Shown: piece by piece, positions 25,393-34,421 of the stretch | Numbering within the stretch: the first letter of the stretch is position 1 | How the letters are laid out: each line of letters begins with the position of its first letter | Assembly: GCA_910585935.1 (NCBI GenBank) | Contig: CAJUHN010000008.1 | Location: 1 to 37,363 of the forward strand | Direction: 5' to 3' | Source: an uncultured Lachnospiraceae bacterium | GTDB lineage: Bacteria; Bacillota; Clostridia; Lachnospirales; Lachnospiraceae | Length of the DNA: 37,363 bases | Translations under genes and position numbers: made by a program | Notes under the pieces: model-generated | What the model was told of the DNA's origin: nothing | Seen by the model: the letters and a program-made list of their open reading frames with translations, nothing else | The model's database searches: none

Positions 25393-26700
25393 ATGAATAT
25401 AGCATGGATTGCAGGGCTGATTATTTTAGTTGTTCTAGTTGTGATGTTGTTGGCAGGTGTGCCAATTGCAATCGCACTAGCAGTATCTTCGATATGTGCC
25501 ATCTTACCGATTTTAGAATTTGAACCGGCTGTATTGACTGGAGCACAGAGAATTTTCTCTGGAATATCAGTGTTTAATCTGATTGCGATACCATTCTTTA
25601 TTTTGGCTGGTAATATTATGAATAAAGGTGGAATCGCGATTCGCCTGATTAATTTTGCGAAGATATTCACAGGAAGAATCCCCGGAGCATTAGCGCATAC
25701 AAATGTAGTAGCGAATATGTTATTTGGAGCGATTTCTGGTTCGGGTACAGCAGCCGCTTCTGCGATGGGTTCTATTATTGGACCTATCGAGGAAGAAGAG
25801 GGATATGACAGAGATTTTTCAGCAGCAGTGAATATAGCTACAGCGCCTACGGGACTTTTAATTCCTCCTAGTAATGTTATGATTACTTATGCTTTAGTGA
25901 GCGGAGGAACTTCTATTGCGGCTTTATTTATGGCAGGATATATTCCTGGAATTTTATGGGGATTGGCTTGTATGATAGTGGTTTTTTTGTATGCGAAGAA
26001 AAAAGGCTATCGAAGTACAAAGCGTTTTACGGGGAAAGAAAAAATACAGATTTCCTTTCAGGCGATTCCTTGTCTATTAATGATTGTTATTGTTATTGGC
26101 GGTATTATCGGCGGTATTTTCACCGCTACAGAAGGCGCAGTGGTTGCTGTGGTTTATAGTTTGATTCTTTCTCTGTTCTTTTATAGATCTATTAAGTGGA
26201 AAGATTTACCTCAGATTTTTAGAGAAAGTGCAGAGATGACAGGAATTATTATTTTCCTGATAGGTGTTTCAAGTATTATGTCATGGGTAATGGCATTTAC
26301 AGGGCTTCCGGGAGCAATTTCTGATGCGATGCTAAGTATCAGTAATAATAAATATGTAATATTAATTATTATTAATGTTTTATTATTGATCATTGGAACA
26401 TTTATGGATATGACGCCAGCTTGTCTTATATTCACACCAATTTTTTTACCGATTTGTCAGAAAATAGGAATGAATGCAGTACACTTTGGCATTATGATGA
26501 TTTTTAATCTCTGTATTGGTACAATTACACCACCTGTTGGAACTACTTTATTTGTTGGGGTAAAAGTAGGAAAGACGAGAATTGAAAATGTGATTCGACC
26601 TCTATTGTTTTATTTTGCAGCTATTTTTCTAGTATTGCTTTTAGTTACTTATATACCAATATTGACAATGTGGCTGCCGGGATTGTTGGGGTATGTATAA
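25393..26700 (+). CDS. dctM: TRAP transporter large membrane subunit (DctM)
   Basis: A 435-aa protein with about 12 hydrophobic helices, the large permease subunit that carries out cation-coupled transport. Typical DctM stretches are ATAPTGLLIPPSNVMITYAL near residue 157, the GAISGSGTAAASAMGSI segment near 115 and TPPVGTTLF near 380. The start follows GGAAAGGA, 8 bases upstream. It was originally close behind dctQ but is now separated by a 342-bp repeat, so its expression depends on read-through or on a promoter supplied by the repeat. Full length and intact. Confidence 0.94.
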   Translation: MNIAWIAGLIILVVLVVMLLAGVPIAIALAVSSICAILPILEFEPAVLTGAQRIFSGISVFNLIAIPFFILAGNIMNKGGIAIRLINFAKIFTGRIPGALAHTNVVANMLFGAISGSGTAAASAMGSIIGPIEEEEGYDRDFSAAVNIATAPTGLLIPPSNVMITYALVSGGTSIAALFMAGYIPGILWGLACMIVVFLYAKKKGYRSTKRFTGKEKIQISFQAIPCLLMIVIVIGGIIGGIFTATEGAVVAVVYSLILSLFFYRSIKWKDLPQIFRESAEMTGIIIFLIGVSSIMSWVMAFTGLPGAISDAMLSISNNKYVILIIINVLLLIIGTFMDMTPACLIFTPIFLPICQKIGMNAVHFGIMMIFNLCIGTITPPVGTTLFVGVKVGKTRIENVIRPLLFYFAAIFLVLLLVTYIPILTMWLPGLLGYV

Positions 26701-26736
26701 GTAAAATAATAATCAGATGAAAAAAATTAGTGCAGG

Positions 26737-26833
26737 CTGTTACAAAATGAAGAGTTTATATCATATGTGGATAAGAAATTTTCTAATATCCATAATTTTT
26801 GATATTTAAAATTCGTTTTGTAACAGTTTTTTA
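26737..26833 (+). terminator. TRAP operon terminator
   Basis: CTGTTACAAAA (26737-26747) pairs with TTTTGTAACAG (26816-26826), followed by TTTTTTA. An inner stem GGATA/TATCC sits in the long loop. It starts 37 bases after the dctM stop. Confidence 0.8.
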
Positions 26834-27132
26834 TTATAAAGAATATTTAATTCTACTTTGAATAGTAATTTATAGATTGACTTTATTGGAATTATATAGT
26901 ATTATAATTTTAAATACCTAATAGATAGTATATATAACTTTTTTTGGGTATATTATGCTATTAGATTATAGATATATAAAGTATCTATAGTTACAGATAA
27001 GAGATAGAGGGGAGGAGATTTTAAAGAATAGAAATTTATTAGAAATTGTGGTATAATGAAGGAAAAATAGGAGGAGGAGATTTTAAGAAAATAGAGTTAT
27101 GAAAAAGTTAAAGGAGTGAAGAAACACTTTAA
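26834..27132 (+). other. Gene-free leader region with a near-direct repeat
   Basis: GGAGGAGATTTTAAAGAATAG (27011-27031, written with one base over the repeat core) and GGAGGAGATTTTAAGAAAA (from 27073) are close direct copies about 62 bases apart, each resembling a ribosome site. TATAAT lies between them (27052-27057). The second copy is followed by ATGAAAAAGTTAAAGGAGTGA-like six-codon frame. Meaning unclear; possibly a duplicated leader fragment. Confidence 0.35.
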
Positions 27133-27214
27133 CCTAAAGGTCTGCAAGGCAGGAAGGTATTCCAGCAAGAGTGTGGCTTCGCAGGAATAATATCTTTTCG
27201 GAGCGAACCTTTAG
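27133..27214 (+). repeat. Degenerate short copy of the dispersed structured repeat
   Basis: CCTAAAGGTCTGCAAGGC, then GGTATTCC and GGAATAATATC arms, a residual GTGTGGCTTCGC, and the right flank GGAGCGAACCTTTAG. The inner palindrome from the left arm to the GNRA hairpin is deleted. It lies upstream of the chemoreceptor gene. Confidence 0.65.
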
Positions 27215-27354
27215 ACAGAATATACTTTTTATTTTTCTAATTTTTTTGTGCATAATTTTTTAAGTTTACATATGTAGGGTTTCTTCCATTTCTTATATAA
27301 TGTGGATTTTTTGCAACTAAAAAATTTTATTTGAAAAATATGGAGATGTACGCT

Positions 27355-29103
27355 ATGGAAAGGGAAACAAGAAAGAAAAATGGAATGGGAATTTTAACAA
27401 AAATGGTATTGATGTGTGCTTTGCCAATGATTATTTTAGAAGTTATCATTACAGTGTATTCTATGACTGCTTTGCGTAAAGGAATGCAGATGGAAGCATT
27501 TTTGGGATTAAATCTTTTTTGTCAATCTGTGATTTCTGCTTATGATGCGCTAGATTCTGGTGATTATCATATGGAAGGAGATATGCTTTATAAGGGAGAG
27601 TATTGTATTACAGCAGAAGAAGGGGTTATTGATAGTTTTGTGATAGGTTCTGATACAGATGTTACAATATTTTATAATGATACAAGAAGGGCAACCTCTT
27701 TAGTGGATAAACAGTCTGGAGAGCGTATTATTGGAACTACGGCATCAGATGTTGTTGTTGATACTGTACTGAAAAAGGGTGAAGACTATAGTACAGCAAA
27801 TATTTTGATTAATAATGAAAAATATTATGCTTATTATAAGCCATTAAAAAATAATGATGGTCAGATTATAGGTATGGTATTTGCTGGAGAGCCGAGTGCA
27901 GATGTTGATTCTGTGATTGCTGCTAGAACTTCTGGTATTATTGGCATCGCTATTGTGATTTTGATAATATCATTAATTATATGTAATATATTGGTAAGAA
28001 GAATAGCAACTATTGTTGTTCATGCGGGGGATATGATTGTCAAAGTTTCTGATGGTGATTTGCGTATGCAGTTGAGCGGAAAAGCTGAAAGAATCAGCAA
28101 AAATGCTCGAAAAAGAAGAGATGAAATTGGTATAATGGTTTCTTCTATATATAGATTAATGGAAAAGCTGCGAGGTATGACAGGGAATATTAAAGACACG
28201 ACAAATAATCTTTTGGAGTCAGGAGATTCACTGAAATCTCTAGCATTTCATACAAATACTACTGCTGATGAAATTGGACATTCAGTAGGGGATATAGCTA
28301 AAAGTGCTATAACACAAGCGGAGTATATTGAATCCGCCACTATGCAAATAACTCATATGGGGACAATGATTGAAAGTATTGTGAGTGAAGTACAAACTTT
28401 GGATAAAGTATCTAAGAATATTAAAAGTGCAGATTCTAGATTGGAACAGATTATTAATGAATTAGAGGTTTCTAACGATAAGACGCTTGAAGCGATTAAG
28501 AAAATAGATGTTTCTGTACATATGACTAATGAAGCTGTTGGAAAGATTCAGGAAACGGTCGATTTGATTACAGCGATTGCCAGTGAAACTAATTTATTAG
28601 CTTTAAACGCCAGTATTGAAGCGACAAGAGCAGGAGAAGCTGGTCGGGGATTTGCAGTTGTCGCTTCCCAAGTTTCCAAATTATCCGAAGATTCTAATAA
28701 TTCGGCTAAGACTATTGAGGATATTATTCAACAATTATCTGCTTCTTCAAAAACTTCTGTAGAAATTATGGCAAAGGCACGAGATATTATTGCAGATCAG
28801 CAAAAGAAATTTGATGAAACCAAAGAAAAGTTTTCAGACGTCAGTAAATGTATTGAGATTTCTATCACAGAAACGGAGAATATTTATGTACAGACAAAGG
28901 ATTGTGATAAAGCTAGGATAAAAGTGACAGATCTGATACAAAATTTATCCATCATTGCAGATCAGAATGCAGCATCAACACAAAAAACAAATGTTTCTAT
29001 GGAAGAAATGAATGTGACAATGAATCTGCTTGCCGAATCTGCAAGAAATTTAAAAGAGATTGCAGAAGAACTAGAAAGAAATGTTTCTTTCTTTAATATT
29101 TAG
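27355..29103 (+). CDS. Methyl-accepting chemotaxis protein with extracellular Cache-type sensor
   Basis: A transmembrane chemoreceptor of about 582 aa. Order of parts: short basic N-terminus, TM1 (LTKMVLMCALPMIILEVIIT), an extracellular sensor of about 160 residues of the single-Cache type, TM2 (GIIGIAIVILIISLIICNIL), a HAMP linker, then the cytoplasmic signalling domain. The hairpin tip ETNLLALNASIEATRAGEAG is nearly the universal consensus for CheA/CheW contact. No C-terminal CheR-tethering pentapeptide is present. The ATG at 27355 has GGAG 9 bases upstream; an in-frame TTG at 27331 lacks a site. The gene follows the TRAP operon and may sense its substrate, but that is inference; the ligand is unknown. 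Confidence 0.93.
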   Translation: MERETRKKNGMGILTKMVLMCALPMIILEVIITVYSMTALRKGMQMEAFLGLNLFCQSVISAYDALDSGDYHMEGDMLYKGEYCITAEEGVIDSFVIGSDTDVTIFYNDTRRATSLVDKQSGERIIGTTASDVVVDTVLKKGEDYSTANILINNEKYYAYYKPLKNNDGQIIGMVFAGEPSADVDSVIAARTSGIIGIAIVILIISLIICNILVRRIATIVVHAGDMIVKVSDGDLRMQLSGKAERISKNARKRRDEIGIMVSSIYRLMEKLRGMTGNIKDTTNNLLESGDSLKSLAFHTNTTADEIGHSVGDIAKSAITQAEYIESATMQITHMGTMIESIVSEVQTLDKVSKNIKSADSRLEQIINELEVSNDKTLEAIKKIDVSVHMTNEAVGKIQETVDLITAIASETNLLALNASIEATRAGEAGRGFAVVASQVSKLSEDSNNSAKTIEDIIQQLSASSKTSVEIMAKARDIIADQQKKFDETKEKFSDVSKCIEISITETENIYVQTKDCDKARIKVTDLIQNLSIIADQNAASTQKTNVSMEEMNVTMNLLAESARNLKEIAEELERNVSFFNI

Positions 29104-29178
29104 ATGTATAAAGAGGTAAAGTAGATGATGATGAAAATTAACTACAATAACAATTTCAGTTTGTGATGGAAATACACT

Positions 29179-29212
29179 AAGCACTTAGATTTTTCTAAGT
29201 GCTTTTCTTTTG
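29179..29212 (+). terminator. Terminator of the chemoreceptor gene
   Basis: AAGCACTTAG pairs with CTAAGTGCTT around ATTTTT, followed by TTCTTTTG; 76 bases past the stop. Confidence 0.8.
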
Positions 29213-29312
29213 TTTATTATTCATTACAGGATATATAGGGGCATGAATATCTCACCTTGTTTAAGATACTCTACTTTTTTAGTTTTTGCAAAGTAATATT
29301 AGTTTATAAGAA

Positions 29313-29374
29313 TAAATCATCTTTTCATTATATAATGAGGTATTTCATTATTTTTATAATGAAAAGATGATTTT
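29313..29374. terminator. Long palindrome acting as terminator of the ferritin-like gene
   Basis: AATCATCTTTTCATTAT pairs with ATAATGAAAAGATGATT over 17 bp, around a 25-base loop, and is followed on the plus strand by TTTT. It begins 22 bases beyond the stop of the minus-strand gene at 29396. Length and perfection exceed ordinary terminators; possibly bidirectional. Confidence 0.65.
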
Positions 29375-29395
29375 TTGAAATTAGATGTAATAAAA

Positions 29396-29920
29396 TTAAA
29401 GATGATAATCTATGATGACTTGTTGAAGGATAGAAACATGTATTTTTTCATCTTGAATAATTCGTTTTAAATTTTCTACAATATTTTCTTGTTTAATAGC
29501 GCAAATTTGCTGTTCATATTTTTTGATAGCCATCAGTTCTTTATTTAAAGCATTGTGCATTAGGCGGCTGAGTTCTAATGTATAGTGATTATAGTTAGGT
29601 GTCCAGTAAATAGCGCGATTACCACGTTTTGTCCAAAGTCTGGGATTTTCTCCTAACAGAAAAGAAAGTTTTCCAAAAATTTTTAGATGATGCATTTCTA
29701 CAACACTGATTTTTTTAAAAATATTTGATAGTTCCTGAAAATTTTCCCCACAGATTATGTTATTGTAGATATAAAGGGAGATAGTAGACATTTCTGAATC
29801 AGAGCCTCCCATATTATCCAACATCCATCGCGCATATCTTAGATTTTTTTGAGAGATTTGGATCTCAGGATAGGGTTCATTTGAGGCATAAAGAATTTCA
29901 TCTGCATTTGAGGTTGACAT
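29396..29920 (-). CDS. Ferritin-like di-iron domain protein (rubrerythrin-type fold, no rubredoxin)
   Basis: A 174-aa four-helix-bundle protein. Two pairs of di-iron ligands can be placed: E43 with E75-x-x-H78 (VVEMHH) and E128 with E158-x-x-H161 (QDEKIH), the classic Glu plus ExxH pattern. There is no CxxC rubredoxin domain. The inserted segment WTKRGNRAIYWTPNYNHY between helices 2 and 3 is typical of the ferritin-like proteins found in gut Clostridia. Likely role is peroxide or iron handling, or a spore or envelope relative of manganese catalase; the sequence does not decide. AGGAGG precedes the start. Single gene. Confidence 0.85.
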   Translation of the reverse strand: MSTSNADEILYASNEPYPEIQISQKNLRYARWMLDNMGGSDSEMSTISLYIYNNIICGENFQELSNIFKKISVVEMHHLKIFGKLSFLLGENPRLWTKRGNRAIYWTPNYNHYTLELSRLMHNALNKELMAIKKYEQQICAIKQENIVENLKRIIQDEKIHVSILQQVIIDYHL

Positions 29921-30391
29921 TTTTATCCTCCTAAATTTTATATAGTAAATTTTATGAAAAGAAAAGAAATATATGAAAAAATAAATTTAAAATAATTGTA
30001 GTTGGAAATTTTAATGGATTAAAGGAAGGGAAGTTGAAGGCATGTTGTGTCTGAGAGATAATCTATAGTATGATTAAAAAGGAAAGAATAAAATCAAGAA
30101 GATATACTGATTTTGCTAAAAACAGAAATCCAAGTTTCTCTTTCTCCTGCTTCTTCTGCTTTTGTTGGAATGCTGACTAACACAAGCAGTGACTTTAGCC
30201 TGTTCAATATAAAACTTAGTGAAACGGTATTAAACTGACTGATTGACCACATACTGATGGGAGAACCTAAGAAAATTAACAGAGTAAAGCACAAAAAGTT
30301 TGGATTGTATATAATTTTGTTGAGGAACTGTAAAAATCAAAAGCCATATCTGCGTTTATTGAGTAGATATGGCTTCCTAATATTAAACCAA
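29921..30391. other. Gene-poor region, unassigned
   Basis: No convincing gene. A minus-strand frame at 30094-30294 with the run PTKAEEAGERETWISVFSKI looks protein-like at its C-terminal end but has no ribosome site and no family I recognise; it may be a relic. A hairpin of AAGCCATATCTGC and GTAGATATGGCTTCC (about 30341-30375) lies just past the end of the toxin gene and could be its terminator. Confidence 0.35.
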
Positions 30392-30790
30392 TTAATATTG
30401 TTTAAGAAATTCTACTATTGTGACAATTTCAGGCATATCTACATCTAAAACCAAAAAATCTTTATCGCCAGTCACAAATACGTCAATTCCCTCCATAATT
30501 GCTGTCGCCAGTATTGGTGAGTCATTTATATCACGCATTTCAGGGAACTCATTCAAATTTAACGATTTTGGTGTATAGACTAACTCGAAAGGTAGCTCCA
30601 GAAAAAAATGGTCAAGAAATTTCTTTTTTTCCGGAAATTTTCGGTCAGTTACAAGCTGCAATTCCTCAATCACATAATCGCATACTACAATTTGGTGATT
30701 GTCTGTCAGGTTTTTTGCCAGTTTCCTTGTCTGCGTGGATGGGAAAAAAATCATGGAGATAAAGATATTAGTATCAAGCATTACTCGCAA
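30392..30790 (-). CDS. PIN-domain ribonuclease toxin of a toxin-antitoxin pair
   Basis: A 132-aa PIN-family protein, a Mg-dependent endoribonuclease fold that blocks growth by cutting RNA when free of antitoxin. The acidic active site is visible: D6 in MRVMLDTN, E43 in YVIEEL, D87/D90 in MRDINDSPIL and D109 in VTGDKDFL. Length is normal. It follows the AbrB-type antitoxin with a single base between the stop and the ATG, a typical antitoxin-first, translationally coupled operon. The RNA target is not known. The pair lies next to conjugation and transposon relics, so it may be a leftover stability module. Confidence 0.9.
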   Translation of the reverse strand: MRVMLDTNIFISMIFFPSTQTRKLAKNLTDNHQIVVCDYVIEELQLVTDRKFPEKKKFLDHFFLELPFELVYTPKSLNLNEFPEMRDINDSPILATAIMEGIDVFVTGDKDFLVLDVDMPEIVTIVEFLKQY

Positions 30791-30791
30791 A

Positions 30792-31049
30792 CTAATACCC
30801 CCTTACTTCTTTTCGGATTTCTTTCATATAGTCCTGCATTTCTTCTTCAGTAGAAAAACCTGCTTTCTTTGCTTCTCCGGCAAAAGCATCTTCTGCCCTT
30901 CTAAAGGCCAGCATTGCTGAATTTTCAAAATAAAATCTTCCGTTTTCCTCTAAAATAACAATCTTATCCCCTGTTTTTAGGTTCAGCTTATTTCTTATAG
31001 ATATGGGAATGGTAATCTGCCCTTTACTGGAAATCTTTGCTATTTCCAT
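30792..31049 (-). CDS. AbrB/SpoVT-family antitoxin
   Basis: An 85-aa protein with an N-terminal swapped-hairpin AbrB DNA-binding domain: AKISSKGQITIPISIRNKL, then GDKIVILEENGRFYF. The C-terminal helical tail (about 50-85) would wrap the toxin. It represses its own operon and neutralises the PIN toxin encoded next. AAAGGATG precedes the start. Its promoter on the minus strand is TTGATA-17-TATAAT at 31134-31106. Confidence 0.9.
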   Translation of the reverse strand: MEIAKISSKGQITIPISIRNKLNLKTGDKIVILEENGRFYFENSAMLAFRRAEDAFAGEAKKAGFSTEEEMQDYMKEIRKEVRGY

Positions 31050-31105
31050 GTTTCATCATCCTTTCATAACTAACGCTTGGTTTTCTTTACTTTCTTTACA
31101 TCTTT

Positions 31106-31134
31106 ATTATACTCAATAGAACAAATAATATCAA
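31106..31134 (-). promoter_or_regulatory. Sigma-A promoter of the toxin-antitoxin operon
   Basis: On the minus strand TTGATA (31134-31129), 17-base spacer, TATAAT (31111-31106), 57 bases before the antitoxin ATG. Confidence 0.7.
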
Positions 31135-31235
31135 TCCATTTTAACAATTATTCTGAGATTATTTTGTAATGTTATAAACTATTCCACTCCATTTGTAAGT
31201 CATTTTTAGAAATATTTAAACTCACCACTTGATAA

Positions 31236-31382
31236 TGTTGCATAGAAACGATGAATCAGGATGAGATAGCAGTCATAGATGATGGGAAATGTATCATGCA
31301 ACTTAGAGGCGTCAGGTCATTCTTCTCGAATAAATTCGATATAATGAAAGCAGGTACAAGGAGCTGTCCGAATATAACTTGA
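31236..31382 (+). pseudogene. C-terminal relic of a VirD4/TraG-type conjugation coupling protein
   Basis: An open stretch without a proper start reads TMNQDEIAVIDDGKCIMQLR, then GVRSFFSNKFDIMK, and stops at 31380. This closely follows the conserved C-terminal segment of T4SS coupling proteins from Firmicutes conjugative elements (DELAVMDGGKCILQLRGVRPF-like). The rest of the gene is absent. The sequence up to 31650 contains further short open stretches but nothing assignable. It marks a lost integrative conjugative element. Confidence 0.65.
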
Positions 31383-31650
31383 AATTGACATTAAGGGATA
31401 TGTGAAGTATCTGAACTATATGAAAGTTACACCAAATACAAAGATGGAATACTTTTTAAAAATTGATTTCCGTAGATTTTGAGAAGTTTTGGGTTGCGTT
31501 TTGTATTTAAAGAGATATAATTAGATTATAAAAGTAAATGGATTGTTATTTATTCTAAGATGTTTGTCTGGGAAATGGACATGTTTGTTTTATGAGGATA
31601 ATTTTAGAATAAGTGGTGATAAAAAAGTAAGATATGGAGGGAATGGAAAA

Positions 31651-33111
31651 ATGAGGATTTTAATGTTAGATTTGGATACTTTAAGACCAGATCATTTACA
31701 CTGTTATGGTTATGAAAGAGAAACTTCACCTGTCATAGACAGTATTTGTGAAGATGGAATGAGATTTGAGAATTATCATTGTTCTGATGCGCCTTGTCTG
31801 CCATCTCGTGCGGCACTTTTAACGGGTAGATTTGGCATACATAATGGGGCTGTGAATCATGGAGGCATGGCAGCGGATTTAAGGTTGAGAGGAATAGATA
31901 GAGATTTTCAGAATCAAGATTTGACAAATGGATTATTTTATCTTTTCCGAAAAGCTAATTTCTATACTGCCAGTGTCAGCACTTTTGCAGAAAGACATTC
32001 TTCCTATTGGTTTCAATCTGGATTTCATGAGATTATGAATTGTGGGAAATGTGGGGGAGAAATGGTAGATGATGTGCTTCCTACAGCATTAGACTGGTTG
32101 GAAAGAAAAGGAGAGAGTGATAATTGGTTTTTACATATTAATTTATGGGATGCACATACTCCATATCGTACACCGTTAGAATATGGTAATCCATTTGAAA
32201 ATGATCCTATGCCAGCATGGCTTACAGAAGATGTGGTAAAAGAACATTTAAAACATGTAGGACCACATGGACTAAATGAAATAGGAATGTATACAGATGA
32301 TTTTGCAAGGAATTTTCCAAGACAGTTAGGGAAAGCTACGAATCTGAAAGAGGTAAAACAGATCGTAGATGGATATGATTGTGGAATTCGGTATATGGAT
32401 GAAAAGATAGGGGAGATCATTCGATTTTTGAAGGAGAAAAATTTATATGAGGATATGGCTATTATTGTGACATCTGATCATGGAGAGAATATAGGAGAAT
32501 TTGGTATTTATTCTGAACATGGAACAGCAGATGAAATTACAACGCGAGTTCCTATGATCATAAAGTGGCCCGGCATGAAAAAGGGAGTGGAAAAAGGTTT
32601 CCATTATAATATAGATCTCTGTCCTACTATAGCAGAATTATTAGGACAGCCCATCTATGAAAAATGGGACGGACAAAGTTATGCGGAAACATTAAAAACA
32701 GGGGAAGAAACAGGACATCCTTATTTAGTAGTATCCCAGTGCAGTCATGTATGTCAAAGAGCAGTCAGATTTGATGATTATATTTATATCAGAACTTATC
32801 ATGATGGATTTCATCTATTCCCTGTAGAACAATTATATGATTTGAAAAATGATTATCATGAACAACATAATTTAGCAGAAGAAAAGCCAGAACTCTGTGC
32901 GAAAGCTTGTAGATATTTGGTAGATTGGGAGCAAGAGATGATGAAGAAGGGGGATAGTGATGTTGATCCATTATGGACTGTAATGAAAGAAGGAGGCCCT
33001 TATCATGCAAAGGGGAATTTGGCAAAATATTATGAAAGACTGAAACAGACAGGAAGGGAAGAGGGAGCAGAGAAATTAAAGGAAATGTATCCAGAGGAAT
33101 TTAAAAAATGA
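31651..33111 (+). CDS. Sulfatase, type I formylglycine-dependent (second)
   Basis: A 486-aa sulfatase, distinct from the first. The metal-binding start is MRILMLDLDTLRPDHLHCYG, the catalytic signature is C49-L-P-S-R53 followed by AALLTGRFG, and TSDHGENIGE carries the C-terminal metal Asp-His pair. NLWDAHTPY is another sulfatase-specific stretch. The start at 31651 is chosen because GGAGGG lies upstream and it begins exactly at the family N-terminus; the longer frame from 31543 adds 36 unrelated residues. No signal peptide. Some features resemble N-sulfoglucosamine sulfohydrolase-like members, but the substrate is not certain. It needs the same maturase, which is not in the window. Confidence 0.94.
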   Translation: MRILMLDLDTLRPDHLHCYGYERETSPVIDSICEDGMRFENYHCSDAPCLPSRAALLTGRFGIHNGAVNHGGMAADLRLRGIDRDFQNQDLTNGLFYLFRKANFYTASVSTFAERHSSYWFQSGFHEIMNCGKCGGEMVDDVLPTALDWLERKGESDNWFLHINLWDAHTPYRTPLEYGNPFENDPMPAWLTEDVVKEHLKHVGPHGLNEIGMYTDDFARNFPRQLGKATNLKEVKQIVDGYDCGIRYMDEKIGEIIRFLKEKNLYEDMAIIVTSDHGENIGEFGIYSEHGTADEITTRVPMIIKWPGMKKGVEKGFHYNIDLCPTIAELLGQPIYEKWDGQSYAETLKTGEETGHPYLVVSQCSHVCQRAVRFDDYIYIRTYHDGFHLFPVEQLYDLKNDYHEQHNLAEEKPELCAKACRYLVDWEQEMMKKGDSDVDPLWTVMKEGGPYHAKGNLAKYYERLKQTGREEGAEKLKEMYPEEFKK

Positions 33112-33263
33112 ATAATTTATCTAAAAACCAGTAAGAATACTCCCACTTGTATAAGTGGGAGAGGAATTACGTTTCTGAGTATTGTCTTGTTACCATTACT
33201 ATGCTATGATGGAAGGAATTAGCAAATAGATAGAAAATCAAAGAAAGTGAGGTGGAACATCCT

Positions 33264-34421
33264 ATGTGAAAGGCATACCAATACAGAATATATCCCAATC
33301 AGGAGCAAAAAGAACTCCTAGAAAAGACCTTTGGTTGTTGCCGATTTGTCTATAACTTTTGTAGAGCAGAGCAAAAGAAAGAAGAAGATAGGTGGACAAA
33401 AGTGAAAGAAATGCAACAACAAGGGTATCCACTTCAAGATTATAAATCGAAATGCTTTCACAAATTTGACCATGTAAATGCGATAAAAGAATGAAAAGAA
33501 CATTATGCTTTTTTAAAAGAAGTAGATAGCATCGCCTTACAATCCAGTATAGAAAACTTAGCAAGTGCATACGACAAATACTACAAAAAACAGGGTGGCA
33601 AGCCTCGATTTAAAAGTAAAAAGAGAAATGATGTGACAAGCTATACAACGAAATGTGTCAATCAAAATATAGAAGTGATGGGTAACGCAATCAAACTCCC
33701 AAAACTAAAAAAGGTGAAAGCAAAGATACATCGTTCCTTTCGTGGGAAAATAAAACAAGCCACAGTATCGAAAACCAATACAAACCAATATTATGTTTCC
33801 CTTGTAGTAGAAACGAATAATATTCTACCGTTAGAAAAGACGAATCAAAACGTAGGGATAGATTTAGGGTTAGCTGATTTTGCCACATTATCTACGGGAG
33901 AAAAGATACCGAATCAACGTTTCTTAGAAAAGCAACACAAAAAATTAGAAAAAGCTCAACAAGAATTATCGAGAAAAACAATCGGTAGTTCCAACTTTGC
34001 TAAACTGAAATTAAAGGTTGCAAAAATACATGAGAAAATCGCTCATCAAAGGAAAGATTATATCCATAAAATAAGTTACCAATTAGTAAAAGCATATGAC
34101 ACCATCTGCATGGAAGATTTAGATGTATCGGAAATGAAAGAAACGGATAGCGCGAAAAGGAATCTGCGGGTATCGGATGTAGGATGGTATGAGTTAAAAA
34201 GAGAATTGGAATACAAGTGTAAATGGTATGGAAAAAGAATGAGCGTCATAGATAGGTACTATCCAAGTAGTCAGATATGCGCAAGATGTGGACATAGAGA
34301 AGGAAAGAAAGAGGAAAGGATAAGAAGTTGGATATGTCCAAGATGTAAAGCGAAGTTAGATCGAGATATCAATGCAAGTAGAAACATATTGAAAGAAGGA
34401 CTAAGAATATTAGAAATATAG
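33264..34421 (+). pseudogene. tnpB: tnpB (RNA-guided nuclease) with two in-frame TGA codons
   Basis: Reading from the ATG at 33264, the second codon is TGA (33267) and the frame continues KAYQYRIYPNQEQKELLEKT, the normal TnpB N-terminus. A second TGA at 33492 interrupts AIKE-stop-KEHYAFLKEVDS, after which the frame is open to 34421. RuvC residues are intact: D200 in GIDLGLADF, E284 in ICMEDLD and D368 in LDRDINASRN, with a zinc ribbon of two CxxC pairs between. Reconstructed length about 385 aa is normal. From an internal ATG at 33633 only 262 aa could be made, lacking the N-terminal wedge. Other genes here use TGG for Trp, so these are nonsense mutations. Confidence 0.85.

Noticed and set aside
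31543..31650. N-terminal extension of the second sulfatase
   Set aside because: No ribosome site, not sulfatase-like, and the internal ATG at 31651 has GGAGGG and matches the family start.
33264..33494. UGA recoded as tryptophan
   Set aside because: All intact genes here use TGG for Trp and several end at TGA, so the two TGA codons in tnpB are better read as nonsense mutations.
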